From positions 18,252,641 through 18,316,640 of the forward strand of contig OX439044.1 in NCBI GenBank assembly GCA_949317995.1: 64,000 nt of DNA, in the 5' to 3' direction. The position numbers were made by a program, and so were the translations under genes. Positions 34,673 through 46,700 of the stretch are shown here, in pieces. The notes beneath the pieces were generated by a model. It had not been told where the DNA came from, did not search any database, and saw only the letters and a program-made list of their open reading frames with translations. The DNA is from Acholoe squamosa (lineage: Eukaryota > Annelida > Polychaeta > Phyllodocida > Polynoidae). The first letter of the stretch is position 1; each line of letters starts with the position of its first letter.

Positions 34673-36292
34673 GACGTTTATACCATAGTTTCCACCATTA
34701 AATTGAACATTTTTACCCTTTAAAACCATTAAATTCAATGTTATTTGTTGCAAGTCTATAAACAGTGCCTTTAGTACATACTAAAGGCACCGTAAAACGG
34801 TGCCTAAACTGGATAACCATGGTATAAGCAATCTTATTGTATGGCGTAGGATGGTTACAGTTGAGTGGAATTAATAATCTATATGATCCAGATTGCAACA
34901 CAGATTTATGAAGATTGAGTAACGAAAGACTTGTATACACAGATGTAGGGTCACCTTGATACCAAATCCATAAATTACATTGAAAGTTCAGAATGTCATG
35001 ATCAACTTCCATCACATGTGATTGGTAATTGGATAGTATATACTGGGTATATAGATGGGAGAGAGAAAGCCCTGTCGATAGTATCAGTTCAGAGGGAATA
35101 TCCAAGAAATGAAGCAGGTTAGACCAAGAAGTCTTTTCTCAAACACTACGGATGGATATACATGTATTTGGAGGAGAGTTTGTATGGGATCTGCAGTACT
35201 GTGGGTCGGTCCAAACGTGGTGTTTTAGAAATGAGAGTCAGGACAATCAGGGTGGTGTGTTAAGGAATACATTGTGTTGAATTTCTCATGATTTAACAAA
35301 GGAGATGATTGTTTCCATATAAGATATTATATTGGTGAGGATAAGTTTTACTTATGAAAGGCAGAGTTCATAATGAAATGTAACTTGTACCTCTATATAG
35401 ATTAATGCAATTTCCTTCTTATCAAAACAAAGATCAGCTCATTCAAATGTTAATGCACATACACATCAGTAACATGCATAATTACTGATTAGTAGCCCAA
35501 CTAACATGCCATAATCTAGATAATATCGTAATTAGCACTCTTACACAACACCCTGCATGTCTTATCAATTGCAGTTAGATTCATTAAAGAAAATCTTAAT
35601 AGTTTGTTATCAACCAAATCTATGGCACCAGATAAGGAATGATTTAACATGCATCAGTGTCAAGGTAGACGCGGTTATCCACTACCAATTCAGGTATTAA
35701 TTAGTTATCAAGATTAATTAGCGGTTATTTCCCATTGCATTCAATGCAAATGTTAGTTTATTCTAAAGAAAAAGTAAGCCCATTTATATTTATTATGACA
35801 ATACCTCGTTCGTGTTATGATATGGATTTGCTGAAAATAGTTGATTGTTTAGCATTAATATGACAAACATCCTGATCTTATTATCAAACAGTGTAATATC
35901 TCTGGCCAATAGTGAAAGCATTTCTTGGAATTCAATATATAAGATGCAACATGGGCATGACATTAGGTGGACAGTGCCAACCCCATATGTGGATATATGG
36001 CTAGGGTATACAAAAAGTGGATGTGGATCGAATCTCAATCTGAATACAGAGACTCTGTTCCCTATAGAGTTAAATAAGCTGTGTAATCCCCGTCCCCTTG
36101 CAGTCTCACAAGGAATACTCGACCTACACAGTTTTCTTAAGTGAAGAGGGGGAAAATGTGTCTCAAACCGAAAAAGAATGCTACTTTGAGATAAACAGAG
36201 GCACTCCCCTTTCAGTGGACAATAGCATATAACATTAGTTTTCTGGGGTCTTAAGCATTTATGTACATAACGTTCAAAGGCCTAGTGTAGAC

Positions 36293-39200
36293 TTACTTCT
36301 GATTACAGAGTAGTATGAGGTTTTGTACAGCGGTAAGTGTAGACCGCTCGTTCTGTCCAGTTATTAGATGACGGTCAATAACTACGTGAACTGCATCTGG
36401 CTCACTACCTGAAAAAATGATTATGTCCCATCTTAGAATTCAATATTCCAAGAACATATACACTAAGGAATGAATCAACATAACAACAGGCACAAAAACT
36501 AACATACTGATATCATACACTTGGTGAAGTTCTATAGCTTTTGACTTAATGATCATTTACGTATAGATATTATATGCTTAGCAAAGTTATCTTTTGACTT
36601 GAGTACAGATTTTATGTAAAAAGAAAAATTAATGTATAGTTTATGATCAAAATGTGAGTAGGAGATCTAGTGGAAGTTTCCTCACAGCTGTATTGTGCTC
36701 CTTTGTCTTTGATCATGTCCTCGGGAATGATGGGCAAACTGCCAAAGTAAGGCGTTCGTGCTACCTCGTACACCGACGTCTGGAAAAGTACAGATTCTGT
36801 GTGTTTTATGTGGGCATGTAGCTGCCTCATTTTTCTAGGCATGCTATTGAAAGGGGGCATTCTATCTCATTAATTTTCAACGAAAACACTGTTAAGATGC
36901 TAGGGTTTTAGATTAAGTGGTGTGAATAGCTATCAGGGATGTAAGTCAGGAATAGGCAAAAATCAGGAACCATAAATTTACTTTATATAAAAGCCTTCTA
37001 TTTTTCACAAACAACCCTCCTTACCACTCATGTAAGGAAAATAAATGTCATTCGAAAATTTCAGAAATCAGGAAATCCTGATAAATCCTGAAGACTTACA
37101 TCCCTGAGCTATGGAAAACAATTCATCCATACATCAGCATCCCCTCTGGATACTTTCTTACTTTTAGTTTTGTCTTTGAATATTTGAACTCACGGCCGTC
37201 ATACTGTGGTTACTGAACAGCCACGATTTGTCCACGGCATTTCCAGACGCCAGAGCAACCACGCCCATACCTATGGCACATATCGGTTCTGAAAGAAGTA
37301 AAGTACAATGTATTTTTAAATCAAGGAAATAATCCTCAAATAAGGTAATTATTGATAGTGTAGATAAGAAATATAGGAAACAACCAGGGATATAAGTCAG
37401 ACATGAGCAAAAATCAGGAAGTCATATGTTTACTTGATATAAAAGCCTCCTCTTTTCCCAAACAACCCTCCTACCACTCGTAGAAGGAAAATACATGTCA
37501 TTCAATATTTTCAGAAATCAGGAAATCCTGATAAAACCTGAAGACTTACATCCCTGAACAACACTGATTTGATAAAAGACGACAAATTGTTGTGTTATCT
37601 TCCTTTTTTTCATGGTAGACGTGTAAGCTTATGGCACTGAAGATTATCATTCCCCTTCAAGAATACATTTTAGAATTATTATTGAACTGGTCAGGTATGA
37701 TTAAGTATAGTCACTTACTTTTCTCCTCAACAAAATGTTTGACAATGTCTCCAAGTTCAGGACTGAAGGCTAGGTCGTGGACTGCTCCGGGTGCACTGGG
37801 CAGGAGTAGCGCAGCATAACGGTGAGCTAGGACAAAGTCGAAATGTCATCATAATGCATTATATTTGGGGTGAAGTAAAAGTCTAGATAAATCACTTAAT
37901 TGTAGTACATAGAACATCTATTCCTTGGCAAAGACAGAATAGAATATTTTCTTTACGTGAGAATTTTTACCACTTTTCACTTTTATTGTTCTGTTTTAAA
38001 ACGGATAACATCCTATTACAAAAAAGAGAGAAATGTAGCACATAGCAAATATGAATGGAATAGCTAGTGCTTTTCAAGTAAAAATAAATTTAAAAGAAGA
38101 TTACTAAAACTTACCATCAACAGATTCTAATGTGATCGGAATGGCAAAAGCCTTGGTTCTGAAGTCGTTCAGCCAACGTCGACTATTGTCATCCTGCTGA
38201 ACGAACTCTACTGTTTTTGCCTACACGGAGTAGATAAAAGGTACACGTAGGTTATTATTGGCAACTACATATTTACAATTATAGGTTACCAGTAGATCGA
38301 ACTGTAGGCTCTGAGGATCGATTACCTATTGATCACACTGAAACAATCTTCTAGATTTTAGAATAGTAGTTTGTTAGGCCAAAAATAAAGTTGTGTGTTT
38401 CAGGTAACATGCTCTTTTTTTATTTTTTTTAACCGCAACAAAGACTTGTGGCGAGTCACAACGACTCAGGAATGAATTATAAAAACTCCAGGATGACTAA
38501 ATTGACTGATGACTTGCCCAAAAAGTTAAAACCTATAATTGCTTCAAAAATGGAGAAAAAAAAAATAGGGTCGGCCCTGTTTTGCAAGGTAGGGTCGGGT
38601 TACCCGGTACCTGAAACAAAAATCTTCTTTTTTTTTGGGCTTTATTGACATCAATAGTGATATGAGTTAGGGAAAGTACTTACATTTGGGGAGGCTAGCT
38701 GGACATTGAATGTAGTATGGGTCAGGGTGAAGGCCTGGATGAATGATTGTGCTGATACACCTGTAAAATACCAATACCAGAATGGTTATTAGTCAATAGT
38801 GCAGTATTGATCTTTAAACAAAGTCCCTCTCGTTTCAATAGTTTCCAAGTCAGTATCCGAATATGATATTGATTATAATACCGGTACCGGTATATGCCTA
38901 ATATACAGCATCGGTTTTTGATTAAAATTGGTTGTTATAAAACGGCTGACAGTGCTCTGCTGCATGATAGAAGTGACCTTGAGTGCATTATAGGAGTGTA
39001 GTGCACACCTCAGCATAGGTCAGCATAGCTGTAAACAAGTCAAGGACCTATAATTGGTCTAGACATACCTTAATTGGGTGATTGATTGTTCAGAATGAAA
39101 TTTACGTTTTATAAAGACAATAGACAACTCCTTCTTCACATCTTGACTGTCTGTTGTCTATAATGCACTCAGATGCATTCGTGCATTATAGAACAACAGA

Positions 39201-39679
39201 CAGTCTCGATGTGAAGAAAGTTGTTGTCTATACTCTAAACATTGAATAGGTATACTAGTATAGGCCTATAAATTATAGGCCTATACCAGTATACCTATTC
39301 AACAAATTTTAGTGAATTGTATTATAAATTCACTATTAAAGCCATTATGGTTGAGTGAGGTCATAGCACTGTGCCCAAGTGCCCTCGGGCCCTTTTATGG
39401 CCCGGCCTGCTACAGCCTACAGGCTTAATCTTGGAAGAACGGTCACGCCCCTTTCTTGACATCTGATTCTGAGTTCAAGATTCTCTTACCACCAATCACT
39501 GAGCGATAATAGGGGACTTGTATATTTTGTGTGTTCCTACTTATGATAAGGTCATATAAAACATCACACCAGTTACAAGAAACCTGTCTTTTCCCGTAGT
39601 TACCAAAGTAAGTAAAGATTTTGTGCATACCTTCAATAGCAGAACTTAAAACAATGAGACAATTTGGCTTCGATGCCAT
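36293..39679 (-). CDS. GATD1: GATD1-like protein (class I glutamine amidotransferase-like fold), 7 exons, 214 aa
   Basis: Exons on the minus strand in order: 39631-39679, 38684-38760, 38115-38220, 37719-37826, 37194-37288, 36686-36779, 36293-36408. All are GT-AG, phases agree, and the total is 645 bases including the stop. The protein begins [17 protein letters not shown] and ends ...LLCNQK. It follows human GATD1 (PDDC1, about 220 aa, from memory) along its whole length, with blocks such as [48 protein letters not shown] and AVQNL. The fold is DJ-1/PfpI-like. The nucleophile-elbow position after KPICAIG is Met, not Cys, so it is probably not an amidotransferase; its molecular role is unknown. 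The start has in-frame context only from this ATG. Two short MITEs sit in introns 4 and 5. Confidence 0.93.
36934..37106. mobile_element. MITE with CAGGGATGTAAGTC ends and 6-base target duplication, copy 1
   Basis: Ends CAGGGATGTAAGTC and GACTTACATCCCTG. Flanked by AGCTAT on both sides (36928-36933 and 37107-37112). 173 bases, in GATD1 intron 5. Sisters at 37385-37556 and 40978-41143. Confidence 0.8.
37385..37556. mobile_element. MITE with CAGGGATATAAGTC ends and 6-base target duplication, copy 2
   Basis: 172 bases, same family as 36934-37106, flanked by AACAAC on both sides (37379-37384 and 37557-37562). In GATD1 intron 4. Confidence 0.8.
38375..38644. mobile_element. MITE with TAGGCCAAAAA ends in GATD1 intron 2
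   Basis: The left end TTAGGCCAAAAATAAAG...GTTTCAGGTAAC pairs with the right end, whose complement reads TAAAGCCCAAAAAAAAG...GTTTCAGGTACC. An internal GGTCGGCCCTG/GGTAGGGTCGGGT block matches 18243-18613. Confidence 0.6.
39119..39302. repeat. Two adjacent palindromes upstream in GATD1 intron 1
   Basis: The first pairs TAGACAACTCCTTCTTCACATC...ATAATGCAC with GTGCATTATAG...GATGTGAAGAAAGTTGTTGTCTA (39119-39232). The second is almost perfect, TTGAATAGGTATACTAGTAT... and its complement around AATT (39242-39302). Both could form cruciforms or are tiny foldback elements. Confidence 0.75.
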
Positions 39680-40772
39680 CTTGAGAAATTTGCCTCCAGT
39701 ATATGCCCTCAGAGGGCGCGTCGGAGCTGTAGTTTTATTGTTAGACGCAAGAGGGAGGCAGGGGTTTCTGTGCGGTTCCCGCCAACATCCAGCAGGGATT
39801 GGCCCTCGCAACGATCCCTAGCCAGGTCTGTGTGATCCCACCTTTTATCCATTCTTCCAGATGTGTGGGTACCAGGGACATAAGGGAGTTATGGTACCCC
39901 CACCCCCACCCTCTGATTCAAATATTAGATTTAGCGGAAACAAAATACCAACACCGGGGACCCTTCTGTTCTAACTCTAGCCCAAATCTGAGGCTTCTCA
40001 AAACGTGTGAGGACGTGCAAAGATAAGAGATTAACAGTAAGTATGCCGGTAGTCGAATATTGTCCAAATGTCATCTGGTTCAGCCTCATCCGGGGTCATT
40101 TCGCAATTATAAGTAATAATATAGAGATAACTATAAATATCATCCATGAAATAAATTAAGTCTTTCCCCAGTCTGGGAAACCTTAATTATTATTTGACTT
40201 GAAATGTCTATTCTTCGAAAGAAATAGCTGTATGTTATTCTCGCATTAGGTAAATGGGGGTGGAGGTCCATTCTACCTTGTTGATTCAGATCGATGCAGT
40301 TAAACCTTAGCCTTAGGTATCATATAGCGCTCTAGCCTAGCTTATCCGTTACCAAGAGGTATGATGGTAAGATAACGGCGTAACAACAAACTAACGTGAC
40401 ACAATTTTGGTAACAAAAACAATTTATTTGTAAAATATGTTTTCTTCCAAATATCTCATAGATATAACATGATTGCAGTCATTAATACATATAAACAACA
40501 CTTCAACGCCCACCATTATGCCTTTCATTTGCTGTAATATTTGTCCCAGATTGGCGGATATGATCCAACCGTATTAAATGAAACTGATACAGTAGGAACA
40601 TTTCAATGAATATTTTAAAGAATACTGCATAGGATCACATGCACGTATATAAAGAGAACAAAATGTATAAAATTGGTACATCTTATATCAAATTTTATTT
40701 ACACTCTGTTTATCTACGAACAGTTCAAAATCCCTGATATAATATTGATAACACTATAAGTATGTTGATACA
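39680..40772. other. Spacer between the GATD1 start and the PTGR3 end
   Basis: It should hold the GATD1 promoter and the PTGR3 3' untranslated region. Minus-strand AATAAA at 40694-40699, about 75 bases beyond the PTGR3 stop, is a good poly(A) candidate. No TATA box or gene is recognised. Confidence 0.5.
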
Positions 40773-43700
40773 TCATAGTTGACTTTTCACCGAGTCAGGT
40801 AACTCGACAACAATTTTCCCCACGTTCTTCTTGCTGTACATGTACTGCAAATAAAAAGAGACCAAACATTTAGTTAATTGAATCTAGTGTAATCCACTGC
40901 CAGACATCCAAATGTCTATTCACAGATTAATTTATCATACCAGAGGCCTAATTTACATTCATTACCTAGAATACGAAAAAGTCAGACATGGGCAAAAATC
41001 AGGAAGTCATATGTTTACTTGATATAAAAGCCTTCTGTTTTGCTAAACAGCCCCCCTTACCACCCATATAAGGAAAATACATGTCATTCAATATTTTCAG
41101 AAATCAGGAAATCCTGATAAAACCTGAAGACTTACATCCCTGTAAACCTTCATTGAACCGTTGAGATCAAAATATATCTATCGAGAGCTGTCTTTTCATA
41201 TATAAATTCTAAATCATGAAATTAAGCGGGGTTACACTCGATTTGATAACACAGATCACAAACAGCAAGATAACCATAGATAAGAGGTTAAGACCAACTT
41301 ACATCTACAGCATCATAGATGGAATCTATCCCCCTGAAGGCCCCAGTGGGTGCCGACCTGCCTGTGTCTACAGTACTCTTAATGCTGCCCTCCATCACCT
41401 GCTGCACCAGTTGCTGCATGTAGGGCCCTGCCTCCCGCAGGTAATGGTTCAGGAAGAACCCTCCCACACTAGCAGACTTAGCCAGCAGCTGGTACACAAG
41501 AACAATTTAATACCAGATATTACATCAGATTTAGAAAATACCGGGAACATCAAGGTATATACGTCTGAACCCATGGCAGTTGGTCACAAACCTAACCTAA
41601 CAATAAGGAAACTAAACTCCAGTTCTCTTTAAGATATTTTCCTTTCTGGCATTTTAAAACATTTTACTTTATTACATGAAAATAGAAACTACCGGTATCA
41701 GAAGATTAGGGTAAGAATGTATGTGCCATTTGATACTAACCTTTATGGGTAGAGTCCTGCCTATCTTACTGAGGGCAAGTCCTGACTCTGACTGGTATCC
41801 AGAAATGTAGCCAATTACGATGAGCCGGCCCTTCACTGCTAGTCTATAAGGAATAGTGGAGTTTGACTAAATGTTCCTACATATGAGCATAATAATCTAA
41901 AATCTTTCTTTGATTACTAGCCAGTTGGTAAGTAATACAACAGTCTACAGGCACATTATCATAGTTATCATACAGTCATCTCGATCTAGTATCGTCATAT
42001 AGAAAATATATATCCTTATAATTCTTATTATGACAAAGCCCAGGTTCTTATATTATGATTTCACATAGTTTTTTTTCTCCAGTACATGCATGCTCTCACT
42101 TTGTTGTATGTCCATCGGTAATAACTCCCAAACAGTTTTGCCTCTATATAAGGGGCTCTGTCGAAATGGAAGCAGTTGTAAGTGTATGCCTTGCAAAACA
42201 TACACAGCCCTATTCTTATAGAATATACTGATTCATTCCATTCATGTACTTTGGACTTCAGTCCTTACCTGTCCACACATGTGTCGTATGTATCGCCACC
42301 AACTGATTCATAAACCACATCAACGCCTTTCTGTAAAATACAGGCATTAGAATGGTTAAACTGTGACTCCAAAACCTGCTCCATTTTCATTATCAGGCAG
42401 ATATAAAACCAGACACTTTTTTTCCCCCTTGTCCTACAAGTATAAAACTAGAAACAATACAAAACATTCTCAGGGATGTAACTCGGGGGGTATGACAAAT
42501 TCTAAAGATACACATATTAGTTCTGAAATTGTTGTAAAATAGTACAAAATTTGGATCAAATGAAGGAAATTTGGGTAAATCTATAGACATGTCAGACTTC
42601 GAAAATTCTGAAATCAGGTAAATTTCTGAAAACGTACATCCCTGCAAGTTTCTAAACTGTACCTCTATTATTCATCCTCACAGATGGAGATGCATCATAT
42701 TACAAAAATAAATATCACTTTTATGCACTATTGCCAGGTGCAAAGGTAACATTCAATGACATACTGGGTATTCAGTCTTTAACACTTCACGTAGGCTCTC
42801 TTTGGTGTAGTTGATTGGTCGGTCACATCCTATACTCTGAAACAGAAAAAAATGAAGGACGTGGACGTCAATAACTTATAAAACTACCCGTTCGATCTTT
42901 GAGTAAGGAGGTTGCTACTACTATCCCAATATCCTTGCTTTGTGTATGAAGATGAGGATAAGTTTAGATTAGGCTTATAACTAATGATTGGCTATTAGAA
43001 GTTACAATTTGGCCAAAGGATTTCATTGCGATGTGTACAAGAAGATATGGTCCTGGTTCATTATTCAAATTACAAATGTATATTTGGTGAATGATAGGCT
43101 ATTCTAGATTACCTACCTTTAGAAACTGGACCTTGTCTTCATTAGAACACGTGCCGATTACATGACATCCAGCAGCTTTTGCCAATTGCACCTGAAAGCA
43201 AAATTTAATGACATGATCAACCAACTGATATTTTAGTGTACAAGTTATACCCAAAGGCCTATTCAGTGAAGGTGCTGGTTGTATGTCTTTATTAACGACG
43301 TTGAAAATCTGCCCCTACCACATGGAATACGCATGGTATGAGAACAGATTTTGATCTGATACTTCAGTTTGAGAGCAATTGAGTTCATGGAATGAACACT
43401 CAACATACCCTGCCTATAAGGCGCAACTTGACTCTGGGGAGGTTCACTGGGGCGTTATCAGGGTTACGACCTCATGTTTAAGACATACCTTATACGATGA
43501 TGTTTTGACAATTTCATCGGTACTACGATCTGTAACCCTGAAAAATACTTACTGCAAATTGTCCTGTACCACCAGCAGCGGCTAGGAATAATAGAAACTT
43601 TGTTATATTTACCAGTATAATGGCAATTTAGTACACTACGTGACTACCGGTATCCCTACCATAGACTCTACTATCAAAAACGCACACTAATTTCCAAGGA

Positions 43701-46700
43701 TCCAATTAAATATACAAATGTACTCTTTACTAAGTTTAGGCCGACTGATTCTACCGAGGGTAATATCTGATATTGATGCCCTCAAAATCCATAATCATAC
43801 TTCTATTGCTTTTGTTGGTAACTAACTCAGTAAAGTGCATCTGTCCAAAAAGCTTGAATTAAAAGATTTTACAGAATAACCATCACTGAAAAAGGAATGC
43901 TGCTAAATAAGGCAATGGGGGTCCACTGCACTCTATCACTGAGGACATATTGTTACCTGTCACTAAAACTGTCTCTCCTGACTTCATATGTCCAACCTGA
44001 AGTAAAATAAAAATGTAAAATTTCCATTATGAATTAGTAAGGATCAAGTAACGAATATGATAAACTAAATACGACTTTCTGGAAGAGAGTTTTTCTACAA
44101 TAGAGTTTTACAGTTACTAGAATGGAACAAATTTGTGGTTAATCTCAAACTTAGCCAATTCCACAATTCTACATAATCCTTGGAATCCACTGTCACAGCA
44201 TATCAATGACCAATCGATGTTACATAAAAATTATATCCTGATGTGATTTAGGAATGTTTCACCAAGATGCCAAGTAACACAGTTCATACCTTATCCAGTG
44301 CAAGAGCAGCTGTAAGTCCACTGACCATGAGTGGTAAGTACTCTGCCCTTACATCAGGCACCGGTGTAACATGACGCTCTGGGAGTCTCTGCAAAGTACC
44401 ATTCTTAGACATCATAGTGTAGTGGTTCGTCTCGTTAAGTTAGATTAAATCATAACGAAGAGAGAGAAAAGTTTCCGGGTAGGCAACCGAGCTTTTATTT
44501 CAGAGCTTGCGTTACATACGATCACAGCCTCAGAGGACTACATGCTGCTAGTGCATTCGGTTACCCTTTCGGGTAACAACCTGGTTGAGCAGTGGGTAAA
44601 CCACTACTGAGGAACCTAGGGCTAGGACCAGCCTTATATAGGGGAAAAGCCCGCGAAACTCAGACCGGCCACGTGACGTGTGGCGGACGAGTGGTAGGCC
44701 CCCTGGTGTAGTGGATACGAACCCAGAGGCAGGTGCTGCCACCTGCCATCCGGATTCCCCCACCACACCCGAAGGACCTAGGTCTGAGTCTCACGGGTGC
44801 ATGAACGTTAAAGTGTAAAATACCATACCCCTACACTGCCCCCCTTAGACAATAACTTGGGGGTAATTAAACCGCAGTGTATTAATAACCTAGTAAGTGA
44901 TTGTTTACAATACTAAAAAGGGGTATTAATTACACTTGCTCGATGTGAAATAGGCTATAGTATAAGACTATCCTATTTCTAAAAAATTATACAATAATAG
45001 CATCGAGTGTCGTTCATGTTATTTCCATCACTAGCTTATAACAACCATAAATGATAAATATACAATTATCACAGATTTATAGTAACGTTTTGACAACAGT
45101 AGGGTCCTGAAAAGGACCGGTGGTTGTTAACAATGATCGTATTATGGTTATTGAACCCGGAAAAAAAATTTTCGACTTTTTAAATTAACAGCTCTGTCTA
45201 CTTTACAGAGTGAATTAAATATTAATGATCAGATATGGACAATTAATCTGATACTATATGAACACAATTAGGTATTAACCTGAGTAATACAATACTAAGT
45301 TTAGAGAAATCCGTTGGACCTTCTCTTATTTTATAGAAAAATATTTATACTTTTGAGACGCAGCTCAGTTTATACCTTAGTGTTTTATATTTACAAGTTA
45401 CAGAAGAATTATAGTCTCTTAATATATTGAGACCAGGAATGACCTATATAGACAGTTATAGGTCTAGGATTACCTTAAATAACTTTTAGGATTCGCAGAT
45501 CCAGTATATTTATAGGTACCCTTATATAATAATGTATCTTTATAAAAGATATTATATAGTTATAAATACAATTTTACATACAATATAATAATATCAACAA
45601 AGTTACTTGTTTTCATGATTGGAGGATGTAACAGGAGTCGGATGCTGCTGATGGCTTGGTATGGGCGAGCTGAACCCTGATGCCTGAAGTGCTATAGTAA
45701 AACTTGTTGGTGGGTGTAGCTAAACCCTGATGCCTGTAGTGCTAGCTAACTGGAGGTAATAGTAGATCCAGTTGTAGACTGTTGATGGACTCTATGGGCG
45801 TAGCTAAACCCTGATGCCTGTAGTGCTAGCTAACTGGAGGTAATAGTAGATCCAGTTGTAGACTGTTGATGGACTCTATGGGCGTAGCTAAACCCTGATG
45901 CCTGTAGTGCTAGCTCACAAATAGTAGTGGTGTAGTAGTAAATCCGGTTTGTAGTTCAAAAGTCCATATTAGTGTAAATTGTCCATGATTTTATAATAGG
46001 CACAGTCATTACATTGTGGCACAGTACAATTATGGTGTTTACAGCATTCGTACTCCTCCTCCAGAGTGACTTGTTTGTTTTCTCCTTCTGTTTTCAGTTT
46101 CCGGATTAGGGTACAGTTTGGTACCCGAATCAATACGGGTTGGATAAAAAAATGGTTTCTTATCCAACAATGCATGGGTAATAGAACCCCGGGACACACA
46201 ATTATGTCCGATCTTCATGCAACAGTTTTTTACTGTTCCATGTTCTCCTCGGGTGGCTGGTTTGGACCCGGTTGTTGAGCCAGTGGCTGAACAGGGGGGT
46301 TCATACCAGTTCCATCCGTAGGTGCCAATGCGGGGACAGCAGGTGTAAGTTTCACCTTTTGGCGTGCTTCGAACAGCTTCAAAGCATGCTCAGGTGTACC
46401 GTCCCAGTTATCCATGATAACTCCGAAGACCTTGAAGAACTTTTGCTGGTTCTTCATGTTCGTTGCTCGTTCTAGGTCGAGCATCTGAGAAGCTGTTTCC
46501 TTCTCGGATAGGGCCTCCTGCCGCAGATTAGCAGCTTCCTGCTTATCTTTGGCAACATCCGCTTTGATCTGAGTCGAGATTCGGTTGATCTCTGACTTCT
46601 GGATCGCGTCAATACACTGGAGAGTGCTCGACACGGTCCGACGATACATGTCCAGGTGGAGGTTTTCCAGATGGTGCTGTAGCGTCTCAAATTGTTTGCT

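Larger units (their letters stand above)
31628..36292. other. Region between the convergent kelch-b561 and GATD1 genes
   Basis: No gene recognised. It begins with the 3' untranslated region of the kelch-b561 gene (AATAAA at 32353-32358 is one candidate) and ends with that of GATD1 (AATAAA on the minus strand at 35789-35794 is a candidate). Two small inverted-repeat elements at 34237 and 34556 are listed separately. Open frames of 60-130 residues here are AT-rich chance frames. Confidence 0.5.

Noticed and set aside
44548-44766. 72-residue open frame present identically in both LTRs (also 56686-56904)
   Set aside because: Its duplication only reflects LTR identity. It overlaps the TATA box region, and no domain is seen.
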